Origin: a virus
Direction: 5' to 3' (one strand)
Length of the DNA stretch: 33,501 nt
IMG/VR virus record: IMGVR_UViG_3300030382_004256
Location: 1 to 33,501 of that record
The notes below the pieces were generated by a model, which did not search any database, had not been told where the DNA came from, and saw nothing but the letters and a program-made list of their open reading frames with translations. The stretch's first letter is position 1. Every line of letters starts with the position of its first letter. Positions 23,248 to 29,052 of the stretch are shown in pieces. The position numbers and the translations under genes were made by a program.

Positions 23248-23712
23248 ATGAGCGAAATGATGAGCATAGAGAACCTGATGGACAGTACCGCGAACCCCAA
23301 CGCCCTGAGCGAAGGTCAGCACTTGGTCACGATCAAACGTGCCTCGATGAACGAGGCTACGCACTCCAAGCATGGCAAGTATCAGTACCTGCTGCTGCAC
23401 CTCGAAGATGAAACGGGGATCGAACATGGCCCCCTTAAGATCAACGCAGGCGTCACGAAGCTTGAGCTTGCCAAGTTTGCTGCTCTCTGGTCCGCGACTA
23501 TGGGAAAGGCCCCCTTGTCGAAGGCCAGCAAGGTAGCAGGTCCGAGCGGACTCCCTGCCGGTAAGCTTGAGTGCTTGAAGGGGAAACGCGTCATTGCGAA
23601 TCTTCTCTGCATTCAGGACGATCCGAACGCCTCGTATACGGACTCCAAGGGCTGGAAGAACGAGTTCGCGATTCACATGGCTAAGTCGATCCCGACCTTC
23701 GGATCGGAGTAG
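23248..23712 (+). CDS. Possible OB-fold / ssDNA-binding-like protein (154 aa)
   Basis: The order of strands (EGQHLVTIKRASMNEATHSKHGKYQYLLLHLED-ETGIEHGPLKI, later GKRVIANLLCIQDDPN ... GWKNEFAIHMAKS) resembles DUF669-type and other phage OB-fold DNA-binding proteins: a first strand, 'SKxGKYQYLxLxLED', then a downstream 'GKRVxANL' strand. This is an impression, not a confirmed match. The ATG at 23248 has GGAGA eight bases upstream; an ATG at 23221 lies inside the palindrome and has none. The gene ends just before a strong terminator, so it is the last gene of the island transcript. Confidence 0.6.
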   Translation: MSEMMSIENLMDSTANPNALSEGQHLVTIKRASMNEATHSKHGKYQYLLLHLEDETGIEHGPLKINAGVTKLELAKFAALWSATMGKAPLSKASKVAGPSGLPAGKLECLKGKRVIANLLCIQDDPNASYTDSKGWKNEFAIHMAKSIPTFGSE

Positions 23713-23727
23713 GCCAAGCTCAGTACC

Positions 23728-23773
23728 AGGGTGGTGCAGGTTGCTAGCGCAGCTTGTACCACCCTTTTTTTTT
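23728..23773 (+). terminator. Rho-independent terminator
   Basis: Arms 23728-23738 and 23755-23765 pair over 11 positions (one G-U) with a 16-base loop, followed by an uninterrupted run of Ts through 23773. It is the clearest intrinsic terminator in the window. It closes the island transcript, 16 bases after the stop codon. Confidence 0.92.
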
Positions 23774-23789
23774 CATGTGTGAAAAGGCG

Positions 23790-23835
23790 CGCTCAAAGAT
23801 ATGAGCGTCCAAGTAACAAGGGGCAGACCCCTTGT
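23790..23835 (+). other. Two hairpins between terminator and right inverted element
   Basis: CGCTCA (23790-23795) pairs with TGAGCG (23802-23807), loop AAGATA. ACAAGGGG (23816-23823) pairs with CCCCTTGT (23828-23835), loop CAGA. The stretch 23774-24019 holds no gene I can support. Apart from these hairpins and the right inverted element, I see nothing else in it. Confidence 0.5.
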
Positions 23836-23909
23836 ATATCCCCCCAGTGCGTAACTAGCACAACGCCAGGTAAACCCCCACGAAGACACATCGAGCAAGA
23901 ACCGGCGAG

Positions 23910-23998
23910 CCAGGACGCCCATGCCATGCACCGATCGCCCCCTCAACCGAAACACGTTCCCAAAAACGAACGCCCCCACTTTTCGCTTTCGAGATACA
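23910..23998 (+). repeat. Right copy of outward-facing inverted element
   Basis: The first block 23910-23940 and second block 23973-23998 match the left copy (20198-20168 and 20129-20104) on the opposite strand; the second block is identical over 26 bases. The 32 bases between them are different in sequence from the left copy but also form a hairpin (CGTTC ... GAACG). It ends 21 bases before the ATG of the first gene of the rightward accessory operon. No good sigma70 promoter is visible here, so the element itself may carry the start signal. Confidence 0.8.
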
Positions 23999-24019
23999 CG
24001 GAGAGTCTCAAAACATCCA

Positions 24020-24391
24020 ATGATCAAAATAATTACTCGACACGATGAAGTAGTAAACCAAATTTTCACATTCAATAACAAATGGACAGTATCCGTTTCA
24101 ATAGGACGCGGAAGCTACTCACACCCCAAGGGTCATCAAGGACTCAACCCTGAACGCAGCTCAGTAGAAGTTGCAGTCTTTGATAACAACGATAATTTTG
24201 AAACTTGTTGGGTATACGAAAATCTCTTTAACCGTGACATCGGAGATGATATTGTCGGTGGAGTAACTAGCAATGAGCTTGCCAAGGTGATGAACTTCGT
24301 TGCAGACATGCCAATCATCGACCTTGAAAAAGGTATGCCAATCATCGAAAGGGCATCACAACATGATAAAAACACTAAAACAAATAGCTAA
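24020..24391 (+). CDS. Hypothetical protein (123 aa)
   Basis: I do not recognise it. The protein is a small mixed alpha/beta type (MIKIITRHDEVVNQIFTFNNKWTVSVSIGRGSYS ... SVEVAVFDNNDNFETCW) with GRGSYS and NPERSSVEVAV segments, and ends in a charged tail. A reading from 23921 is open but its extra residues lie in the inverted element, so I use the ATG at 24020. It is the first gene after the right inverted element. AT-rich codon use returns here, unlike in the island. Confidence 0.65.
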   Translation: MIKIITRHDEVVNQIFTFNNKWTVSVSIGRGSYSHPKGHQGLNPERSSVEVAVFDNNDNFETCWVYENLFNRDIGDDIVGGVTSNELAKVMNFVADMPIIDLEKGMPIIERASQHDKNTKTNS

Positions 24392-24560
24392 TACAGCAGC
24401 AGAATTTTCAACAAAAGGCAAAGTCCAAGCCTTAATCGCATCACCAGTAGCAACAATTGCAATCCTGGGAATTAAATCATCCGAAATCACAGAAGACATA
24501 AAACAAATCTGGGACGGACAAACATACAAAAACAAAAACAGCAGAAAGCCAACTAAATAA
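24363..24560 (+). CDS. Small protein with one hydrophobic segment (65 aa)
   Basis: Overlaps the end of the previous gene by 29 bases. Residues about 22-38 (VQALIASPVATIAILGI) are hydrophobic and could span or touch the membrane; the rest is charged (SEITEDIKQIWDGQTYKNKN). AAAGGG lies about nine bases before the ATG at 24363. Its stop overlaps the next start (TAATG), and the next product is also membrane-type, so the two may work together. Function unknown. Confidence 0.65.
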   Translation: MIKTLKQIANTAAEFSTKGKVQALIASPVATIAILGIKSSEITEDIKQIWDGQTYKNKNSRKPTK

Positions 24561-24877
24561 TGTCTGCGCTGATCGGAAACATCGTAATTGTTCTAATTTG
24601 TATAGTGATATTTCAAAAAATCACAGGAGCAAGTACAAACGTATCATCAAAAGTAAGAAACACGATCAAGAACATCGACGACACACTATCCCAGTCAGAG
24701 CAAAAACTAAACAGAAACAGAAATCCTCAAGACTTCTGCAACTCAGCAGAATTTCTGTTAATCTCATCAATGATTTCACACCCAAGAGCCTCACAAATCA
24801 GGGACCAATTCGACATAACTGAAGCTCAAGCAAAAAGACTATCACGAAAAATGCTAAAAGAAATCTCATACAGATAA
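24560..24877 (+). CDS. Membrane-anchored small protein (105 aa)
   Basis: The N-terminal segment MSALIGNIVIVLICIVIFQKI is a clear transmembrane anchor or uncleaved signal. The remainder is cytoplasmic-type: a Ser/Asn-rich helix and a C-terminal region (LLISSMISHPRASQIRDQFDITEAQAKRLSRKM) that looks like a small winged-helix or HTH ('ITEAQAKRLSRK'). A membrane-tethered DNA-binding domain would be unusual. Start overlaps the upstream stop. Function not recognised. Confidence 0.65.
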   Translation: MSALIGNIVIVLICIVIFQKITGASTNVSSKVRNTIKNIDDTLSQSEQKLNRNRNPQDFCNSAEFLLISSMISHPRASQIRDQFDITEAQAKRLSRKMLKEISYR

Positions 24878-24894
24878 GCATATGGAGAAAACCC

Positions 24895-25089
24895 ATGAGT
24901 AGCATGAAGAAGGCCATAATCCAGGCCAAGATCAACAACATCCCCAATATGACCCAGGAAGAAATCCTTAAGGATCTTCACAAGATCTGGCAAGAAGAAG
25001 CTACCAAGGAAGTCATCGCAGAAGCCCTTGATCGCATCAAGACATTCCGCCTGTATAGATCTGACCGTCTGTATCAATCTGATACTTGA
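24895..25089 (+). CDS. Hypothetical helical protein (64 aa)
   Basis: A short, probably all-helical protein (KAIIQAKINNIPNMTQEEILKDLHKIWQEEATKEVIAEALDRIKTF) without recognisable motif. The ATG at 24895 has ATGGAGA upstream at good spacing, the best support for it being expressed. It is followed by 180 non-coding bases with RNA structure and tandem repeats, so it ends this small operon. Confidence 0.65.
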   Translation: MSSMKKAIIQAKINNIPNMTQEEILKDLHKIWQEEATKEVIAEALDRIKTFRLYRSDRLYQSDT

Positions 25090-25100
25090 GTCAGCGTAAA

Positions 25101-25185
25101 TCCATAGTACGCAACCTATGGAGCGGCTTGGATGTTAGACGTAAACGCCAAGCCAGTTAAACGTCCGAGTGGGTGAAAGGCCCAC
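25101..25185 (+). promoter_or_regulatory. Hairpin plus H-type pseudoknot, riboswitch-like leader
   Basis: Three elements in 85 bases: a hairpin TCCATAG/CTATGGA (25101-25107, 25116-25122); GGCTTGG (25125-25131) with CCAAGCC (25148-25154), interleaved with GACGT (25138-25142) and ACGTC (25161-25165), forming a compact H-type pseudoknot; and GTGGG/CCCAC (25169-25173, 25181-25185). It lies between two genes on the plus strand. It resembles no riboswitch class I can name. A protein-binding or frameshift-type element, or a small RNA, are alternatives. Confidence 0.5.
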
Positions 25186-25209
25186 ATCCCTTTACTTTAA
25201 CCAAACCCG

Positions 25210-25263
25210 AGTCTCAAATTGGTACATAGTCTCAAATTGGTACATAGTCTCAAATTAGTACAG
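25210..25263 (+). repeat. Three tandem 18-base repeats (iteron-like)
   Basis: AGTCTCAAATTGGTACAT occurs twice without gap (25210-25227, 25228-25245), followed by a third copy with two changes (25246-25263). The array ends eight bases before the next start codon. The word AGTCTCAAA also occurs upstream of the DUF932 gene (25519) and just before the gene at 24020 (24004). Possible roles: cooperative repressor or activator sites, or iterons of a replication origin. Confidence 0.85.
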
Positions 25264-25270
25264 GGGAAGA

Positions 25271-25516
25271 ATGACAGAAGATAAAATTGAACTAATAATT
25301 AAAATAGGAGAAAATATAATCGAAAATTCTCAAAACCATAAAGAAAGGGACTCAATATTAAAAATTCTAGAATTAGACAGCCTGACATCCTTCATGCTTG
25401 GTGCTTCTTTAATCTTTCATGGAATAGATGAGAACCCAAAAGCCTGCAAATCTTTAGTAAACAAAAGCCTTTCAATTCTTGAAGAACTTCAAGAAGAAGT
25501 TAAATTTTACAACTAG
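25271..25516 (+). CDS. Hypothetical helical protein (81 aa)
   Basis: An acidic, probably helical protein (MTEDKIELIIKIGENIIENSQNHKERDSILKILELDSLTSFML ...). No recognisable family. CAGGGGAAG before the ATG is a reasonable ribosome site. Directly downstream of the 18-base repeats and 9 bases before the DUF932 gene, so it is likely the first gene of the transcript that the repeats control. Confidence 0.65.
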   Translation: MTEDKIELIIKIGENIIENSQNHKERDSILKILELDSLTSFMLGASLIFHGIDENPKACKSLVNKSLSILEELQEEVKFYN

Positions 25517-25525
25517 GAGTCTCAA

Positions 25526-26596
25526 ATGCACAATGTAGAAAAAATGATGTTCACTGGTAAAAAGCCTTGGTGGTATGGAAACAAGTCACAAGGTACAGCA
25601 GTAGGCGTTGACCTCGGAAACGGTCCAGTCACTTCAGCAGAAGCAATCGCAGCAGCAGGCCTTGATTGGGATGTAGATAAATCACCAGCCTACATCAAAA
25701 ATAATGAAGGTGAGTTCACTGAAGTAAATAACGAAAAGTTTCTTATCCGCACATCTGATCAAAGCATCCTCGGTCGATGCACAGATCAATACGAACTATT
25801 CCAAAACAGGGAAGCATTCACGTTCTTGGACAGCATAGTGAATGAAGGAGACCTTCTCTATCATACTGCCGGATCGCTTGAAGAAGGGAAACGAGTCTGG
25901 ATTCTTGCTCAGACCCCAGACTCTTGGCAAGTGCGTAGGATGTCTGGAGTAAATAATACTCATCATGCCTTCCTTCTTACTGCAATTGGTCACGATGGAA
26001 AGTCCTCTATCAATATGATGCCCACGGATATTCGCGCAGAATGCGCGAATACCGTAGGGTACGCTGAAAGCATTGCTCAAAAGCAAAGCTTGATGTTTCG
26101 CATTCCTCATAAGGGTGCGATTCTTGAAAAGCTTGAACTTGCAGCTACTGCAATCGAAGTAATGCGTGGTGAAACTGAAGAGCGAAGGCGCATCCTTCAA
26201 GAATTTGCAAACAATTCAATGAGTACTGATGAGTTTATTGATTTTGCTCTTGAAGTTTTCCTGAACCTCGATGGCCCTAAGTCGAAGGTAAAAAAGGAAG
26301 TAAGCTTGTTCTACGAAGAGGCTGGAAATCGAAGCCAGGTGATGATGAAGAACAAGGTGGAGAAGGCCACAGACCTCTTCCATAATGGGTTCGGAAACGA
26401 GGGCAATTCGTCATATGACGCGCTACAAGCCTTCACAGAGTACTTTGACCACTTCGACCTTAACCATGTAAAGGATAAGATTACCAAAGGCAAGAGGGCA
26501 GCTAAAGCCGTTCAGAATAGCTGGATGGGCGATGGTGCTGCCAAGAAGAACTTAGCGTACAAGAAACTCGCAAAGCGAGTCAAGGTACTTTCATAA
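25526..26596 (+). CDS. DUF932 phage/plasmid-like protein (356 aa)
   Basis: The full-length pattern of DUF932 proteins is visible: an N-terminal 'PWWYGN' region, 'WDVDKSPAYI', 'SILGRCTDQYELFQNREAFTFLDSIV', 'KRVWILAQTPDSW', 'NNTHHAFLLTAIGHDGKSSINMMPTDIRAECANTV' and a C-terminal helical part ending before 'NSWMGDGAAKKNLAYKKL'. These proteins are common on phages and plasmids and often lie near recombination genes. Their biochemical role is not established. The gene is more G+C-rich than its neighbours towards its 3' end. It is a single-copy, intact member of typical length. Confidence 0.9.
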   Translation: MHNVEKMMFTGKKPWWYGNKSQGTAVGVDLGNGPVTSAEAIAAAGLDWDVDKSPAYIKNNEGEFTEVNNEKFLIRTSDQSILGRCTDQYELFQNREAFTFLDSIVNEGDLLYHTAGSLEEGKRVWILAQTPDSWQVRRMSGVNNTHHAFLLTAIGHDGKSSINMMPTDIRAECANTVGYAESIAQKQSLMFRIPHKGAILEKLELAATAIEVMRGETEERRRILQEFANNSMSTDEFIDFALEVFLNLDGPKSKVKKEVSLFYEEAGNRSQVMMKNKVEKATDLFHNGFGNEGNSSYDALQAFTEYFDHFDLNHVKDKITKGKRAAKAVQNSWMGDGAAKKNLAYKKLAKRVKVLS

Positions 26597-26603
26597 ACAA
26601 ATT

Positions 26604-26660
26604 TAGTAGGGGCATGGTGAAGATGGATTCTTCTTTCTGTCAGAAACCATGTCCCTACTA
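26604..26660 (+). other. Structured intergenic RNA with 15-bp closing stem
   Basis: TAGTAGGGGCATGGT (26604-26618) pairs with ACCATGTCCCTACTA (26646-26660); the only non-standard pair is one G-U, valid if the plus strand is RNA. Inside, GAAGA/TCTTC (26619-26623, 26629-26633) forms a hairpin and TTC/GAA (26635-26637, 26643-26645) a weak third arm. The 3' arm abuts the ribosome site of the next gene. No U-run follows, so it is not a usual terminator. Confidence 0.65.
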
Positions 26661-26674
26661 GGAGAAAATAAATA

Positions 26675-26902
26675 ATGCCTACTATTAAATTTACTGTTGC
26701 TCAGATTGAGAAGATGCTTATTACTCGCGCCCGAGATGCCGCTAGTTGTCTTGGTGTCCAAGATATTATAGACCCTAATAAGGGTTACTCTGTTCGTTCT
26801 ACTTGGAATCATTTTGATTCCGATGACAATAACAGTAAGGAATCCGAAAACTTCAATTCTTATCGCTCTTGGATTGAAATCACTTTTGACGAGCGATATT
26901 AG
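26675..26902 (+). CDS. Hypothetical protein (75 aa)
   Basis: Not recognised. Short alpha/beta protein (MPTIKFTVAQIEKMLITRARDAASCLG ... NSYRSWIEITFDERY) with a helix then strands. AGGAGAAAATAAATA precedes the ATG. Codon use is T-rich at third positions (GCT, GAT, TCT), different from the preceding gene, which may reflect different origin. It lies 8 bases upstream of the following gene. Confidence 0.7.
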   Translation: MPTIKFTVAQIEKMLITRARDAASCLGVQDIIDPNKGYSVRSTWNHFDSDDNNSKESENFNSYRSWIEITFDERY

Positions 26903-26910
26903 GAGAATAA

Positions 26911-27402
26911 ATGGCTGACAACTGGTCGGAAAGACTCAAGAATTTCGCAGATAATGCAGCAGAATCTGGAGTCTATGAACTTATACAATCTGTTGGCAAT
27001 ACTAGATCAGCAAAGTCTACCGTCTATCAGTTGTCTAAACGTTTCCCTGAATTCCTTTGGGAATACAAGGGAAACTGTATTCACGTATTCATTCCACAAG
27101 AAGAGCCTCTAGAAAAGAAAGCTATCAAAAAGTGGAAGCTGGGTGCGGAAGAGCGGGGCTTGCCAAACGCTTGGCCTCCTGATTTGAAGACCTTTCAAGG
27201 TAATCCTTATTTAGATTCACTTGAAGAACTTGCAGATCTATATAATTACATTGTAGTAGCAGAAGCGTTTCAAGCAATAACGAAAAAGAATGCTAATAAA
27301 ATTATTCATAGCACTCAAGCCTTGTATAACTTAATTAGAAGAAGCTTTGAGGTAGAGAATGTCGAAGGTGTCGGACGAGCAAATCAAACTGATGAGGGAT
27401 AA
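26911..27402 (+). CDS. Hypothetical protein (163 aa)
   Basis: No family recognised. The centre (SVGNTRSAKSTVYQLSKRFPEFLWEYKGNCIHVFIPQEEPLEKKAIKKWK) has strand-like hydrophobic stretches, and the C-terminal half (YLDSLEELADLYNYIVVAEAFQAITKKNANKIIHSTQALYNLIRRSFEV) is helical. AGGAG lies about five bases before the ATG. Its end overlaps the next gene by 44 bases in another frame. Confidence 0.7.
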   Translation: MADNWSERLKNFADNAAESGVYELIQSVGNTRSAKSTVYQLSKRFPEFLWEYKGNCIHVFIPQEEPLEKKAIKKWKLGAEERGLPNAWPPDLKTFQGNPYLDSLEELADLYNYIVVAEAFQAITKKNANKIIHSTQALYNLIRRSFEVENVEGVGRANQTDEG

Positions 27403-27547
27403 CTTCAAAGATGATTTTGATTTGCTTTCACTTGTAACTAACTTCATGTTTGAGTTATCAAAGGCAATCAAAGACTTTGAATTTGAGCTTGATGCCCTAA
27501 TGAAAAAGCAAGTTGCCCTGGAAGACACTGAGAATTTACCAATGTAG
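27359..27547 (+). CDS. Hypothetical small acidic protein (62 aa)
   Basis: A probably helical protein (MSKVSDEQIKLMRDNFKDDFDLLSLVTNFMFELSKAIKDFEFELDALMKKQVALED) without motif. The ATG has GAGGTAGAG just upstream inside the previous gene. The 44-base overlap suggests translational coupling. Followed by a structured non-coding stretch. Confidence 0.65.
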   Translation: MSKVSDEQIKLMRDNFKDDFDLLSLVTNFMFELSKAIKDFEFELDALMKKQVALEDTENLPM

Positions 27548-27566
27548 AGTCCTCCAAGTGTACTGA

Positions 27567-27655
27567 GCGGGAGCAGTTCCTAGATCGAAGTAGATGAAGT
27601 GGTGTTCTACATTGGTATTCCACTCACGTGTTCACCCAATCTATTTCACTCCCGC
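27567..27655 (+). other. Structured leader with nested long stems
   Basis: GCGGGAG (27567-27573) pairs with CTCCCGC (27649-27655). Nested inside, GAAGTAGAT (27587-27595) pairs with ATCTATTTC (27639-27647), nine pairs with one G-U. Inside that, ATTGG (27611-27615) can pair with CCAAT (27636-27640). ATTTTTAT follows the outer stem, so it may act as an attenuator or terminator between the two flanking genes. The next start codon is 40 bases downstream. Confidence 0.6.
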
Positions 27656-27694
27656 ATTTTTATACCTATTTATGAAATACTTAAAGGATATACG

Positions 27695-28042
27695 ATGGGA
27701 CTTGACCAATTCCTAGTAGCCCAAAAAGGCGAAGCAGTTGAGCAGATCGGTCTCTGGCGAAAGCACGCAAATCTCCAAGGATATATGGAGCAACTAGCCC
27801 TCAAAAGAGGGGTTGTGGATGATATCAAAGAATTCAGTTGCGTAGATTTGCCATTGAATCTTCAAGACATCCTTGATGTTAAAAAAGTAATCGGAGAAGA
27901 CATGCTTCCCTATACAACTGGTTTCTTTTACGGCAAATCGGATTGCGACGATGCCGAAAAGAATCAAGACCTTTTGATCTTTGATGAAGCAGAATCTTAT
28001 TGCCTGATGGGCTGGAACATTGCCTATAGTGCTTGGTGGTAA
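27695..28042 (+). CDS. MGLD-family phage protein of unknown function (115 aa)
   Basis: The start MGLDQFL with 'IGLWRKHANLQGYM' and later 'LLPYTTGFFYGKSDCDDA'-type segment (here MLPYTTGFFYGKSD) fits a widespread phage family that begins MGLDxYL and contains 'WRK-N' and 'LP-xxGFFFGS' blocks. It is sometimes labelled 'phosphoglycerate kinase' in databases without real support. The function is unknown to me. The ATG at 27695 has AAAGGAT upstream; the longer in-frame reading from 27599 runs through the structured leader and is rejected. Confidence 0.75.
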   Translation: MGLDQFLVAQKGEAVEQIGLWRKHANLQGYMEQLALKRGVVDDIKEFSCVDLPLNLQDILDVKKVIGEDMLPYTTGFFYGKSDCDDAEKNQDLLIFDEAESYCLMGWNIAYSAWW

Positions 28043-28056
28043 TGAGAAAGGGATCT

Positions 28057-28254
28057 ATGCTTGATACAGAATTATTCGTGATATACGATGGAAACGTGAT
28101 GCGATGGTTCGCAGGCAACCGATCCGGCTCCGATCCTGTTGGGGAACTATCCAAAGAAAAAGCAATCGAGTGGGCTGAAAATAAGATGACCACCTTCGGG
28201 TGCTTTCATCTTAATTTCACTATGGGCGATTGGTTGGTGGTAACGGGAATGTAG
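28057..28254 (+). CDS. Hypothetical protein overlapping a tRNA (65 aa)
   Basis: A small protein (MLDTELFVIYDGNVMRWFAGNRSGSDPVGELSKEKAIEWAENKM ... WLVVTGM), not recognised. I use the ATG at 28057 with AAAGGG upstream; an ATG at 28042 overlapping the previous stop (TAATG) is an alternative. The last codons and the TAG are part of the tRNA-Leu acceptor and D-arm junction, so CDS and tRNA overlap by ten bases and processing of the tRNA would truncate the mRNA. Confidence 0.65.
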   Translation: MLDTELFVIYDGNVMRWFAGNRSGSDPVGELSKEKAIEWAENKMTTFGCFHLNFTMGDWLVVTGM

Positions 28255-28320
28255 CCCAATGGCAGAGGCAGGGGACTTAAAATCCCTCTAGTGTGGGTTC
28301 AAGTCCCACCATTCCCACCA
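28245..28320 (+). tRNA. tRNA with Leu anticodon UAA, unusual short variable loop
   Basis: Acceptor GGGAATG/CATTCCC (28245-28251, 28310-28316), D-stem GCC/GGC, anticodon stem GGGGA/TCCCT with loop CTTAAAA (anticodon TAA at 28278-28280), five-base variable region, T-arm GTGGG-TTCAAGT-CCCAC, discriminator A and an encoded CCA. All canonical landmarks are present. It would read UUA/UUG codons. Bacterial tRNA-Leu normally has a long variable arm; here there are five bases, so charging identity is uncertain. Confidence 0.9.
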
Positions 28321-28321
28321 A

Positions 28322-28398
28322 TGGCCCATAGCTCAAAAGGTTAGAGCACACGTCTTATAAGCGTGCGGTTCCGGGTTCAAGTCCCGGTGGGCCGACCA
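28322..28398 (+). tRNA. tRNA-Ile (anticodon UAU)
   Basis: Acceptor TGGCCCA/TGGGCCG (28322-28328, 28388-28394, first pair U-G), D-arm GCTC/GAGC, anticodon stem CACGT/GCGTG with loop CTTATAA (anticodon TAT at 28356-28358), variable CGGTT, T-arm CCGGG-TTCAAGT-CCCGG, discriminator A, CCA encoded. It reads the rare AUA codon. One base separates it from the preceding tRNA, so both are probably cut from one transcript. If processing starts at 28323, the acceptor has six pairs. Confidence 0.93.
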
Positions 28399-28410
28399 AT
28401 TTGGAGAACC

Positions 28411-28740
28411 ATGACAAAAAATAAAATAAAGGAAAGCGATTACGAACAAACCAAGTGTCCTGTTTGTTTGGGTGTTGGATCAATCTCTCCAAGGGGGGAA
28501 ATATTCAAAGCAGCAAGAGAAGTTTGCAGACTATCAAGACAGGATCTTGCTGATTGCATAGGTGTTTCCCACGTAACTATACGCAATATAGAACAAGGAT
28601 TAACCAGGCCACAAAGAGGAACCTTGGAATTACTCCTTGAAGAATTTAAATCTAGAAATGTAGAACTAGATATTTCTGTATTAAGCAAAGACTTGCAAGT
28701 AGAAAGGATAAAGCTGGGTGGTTCTGGGGAACATATCTAA
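28411..28740 (+). CDS. XRE-family HTH protein with CxxC (109 aa)
   Basis: Residues about 30-80 form an HTH_3-type domain (IFKAAREVCRLSRQDLADCIGVSHVTIRNIEQGLTRPQRGTLELLLEEF). A CPVC pair near residue 16 precedes it. The architecture resembles small phage regulators related to MqsA/HigA-type antitoxins (Zn-like CxxC then HTH), but no second CxxC is present and no toxin gene is adjacent. The ATG at 28411 has TTGGAGA upstream. A strong hairpin follows the gene. It may regulate the accessory operon. Confidence 0.8.
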   Translation: MTKNKIKESDYEQTKCPVCLGVGSISPRGEIFKAAREVCRLSRQDLADCIGVSHVTIRNIEQGLTRPQRGTLELLLEEFKSRNVELDISVLSKDLQVERIKLGGSGEHI

Positions 28741-28758
28741 CTTTATCACTTGCAGGTA

Positions 28759-28791
28759 AGGAGGGGGGCCAGAAGTTCTGGCTCCCCTCCT
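28759..28791 (+). terminator. 15-bp GC-rich hairpin after the XRE gene
   Basis: Bases 28759-28773 pair with 28777-28791 without a bulge (one G-U) around a three-base loop. It begins 19 bases after the stop codon. No T-run follows, so it may be a transcript stabiliser or a partial terminator. The next small gene starts 20 bases later. Confidence 0.55.
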
Positions 28792-28810
28792 GTACCAATG
28801 GAGTTACCGA

Positions 28811-28963
28811 ATGAACGAAAAAACAATCCGAAGGCTAGACACTCTCTATACGAGAGAAATGAAGAGCGAAAGCCCAAATTGGAAGCGCGTCGAATCCCTC
28901 TTGAAGCGATATGTCAAAGCAGTTAGAACACTCCACCGGATGAAAGAGTCAACCCGGAGATGA
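28811..28963 (+). CDS. Small basic helical protein (50 aa)
   Basis: Fifty codons from ATG 28811 (MNEKTIRRLDTLYTREMKSE ... YVKAVRTLHRMKESTRR). GGAG lies seven bases before the start. Its TGA overlaps the next ATG (ATGA). Basic and probably helical, so it may bind nucleic acid; unknown. It is too short for many gene finders, but the ribosome site and overlap support it. Confidence 0.6.
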   Translation: MNEKTIRRLDTLYTREMKSESPNWKRVESLLKRYVKAVRTLHRMKESTRR

Positions 28964-29052
28964 GGTTGAGAGTCGAGGTCGAGGTTAAAATAATCCTGAT
29001 GGGAATGGCAGTAGCGATATTGGTCGTCACTCTGTTTTCGTTGTGGAAATGA
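28960..29052 (+). CDS. Tiny membrane protein (30 aa)
   Basis: MRLRVEVEVKIILMGMAVAILVVTLFSLWK: a short charged N-terminus then a single transmembrane segment of about 18 residues. ATGA overlaps on both ends (with the 50-residue gene and with the next gene) suggest a coupled chain. Such tiny membrane proteins in phages include lysis regulators and host-toxin-like proteins, but nothing more specific can be said. Confidence 0.55.
   Translation: MRLRVEVEVKIILMGMAVAILVVTLFSLWK

Noticed and set aside
25210-25263. CRISPR from the 18-base direct repeats
   Set aside because: Copies are adjacent without spacers. It is an iteron or operator array.
28411-28740. Toxin-antitoxin pair with the CxxC/HTH protein as antitoxin
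   Set aside because: No toxin-like gene is adjacent; upstream are tRNAs and downstream a hairpin and small unrelated genes.
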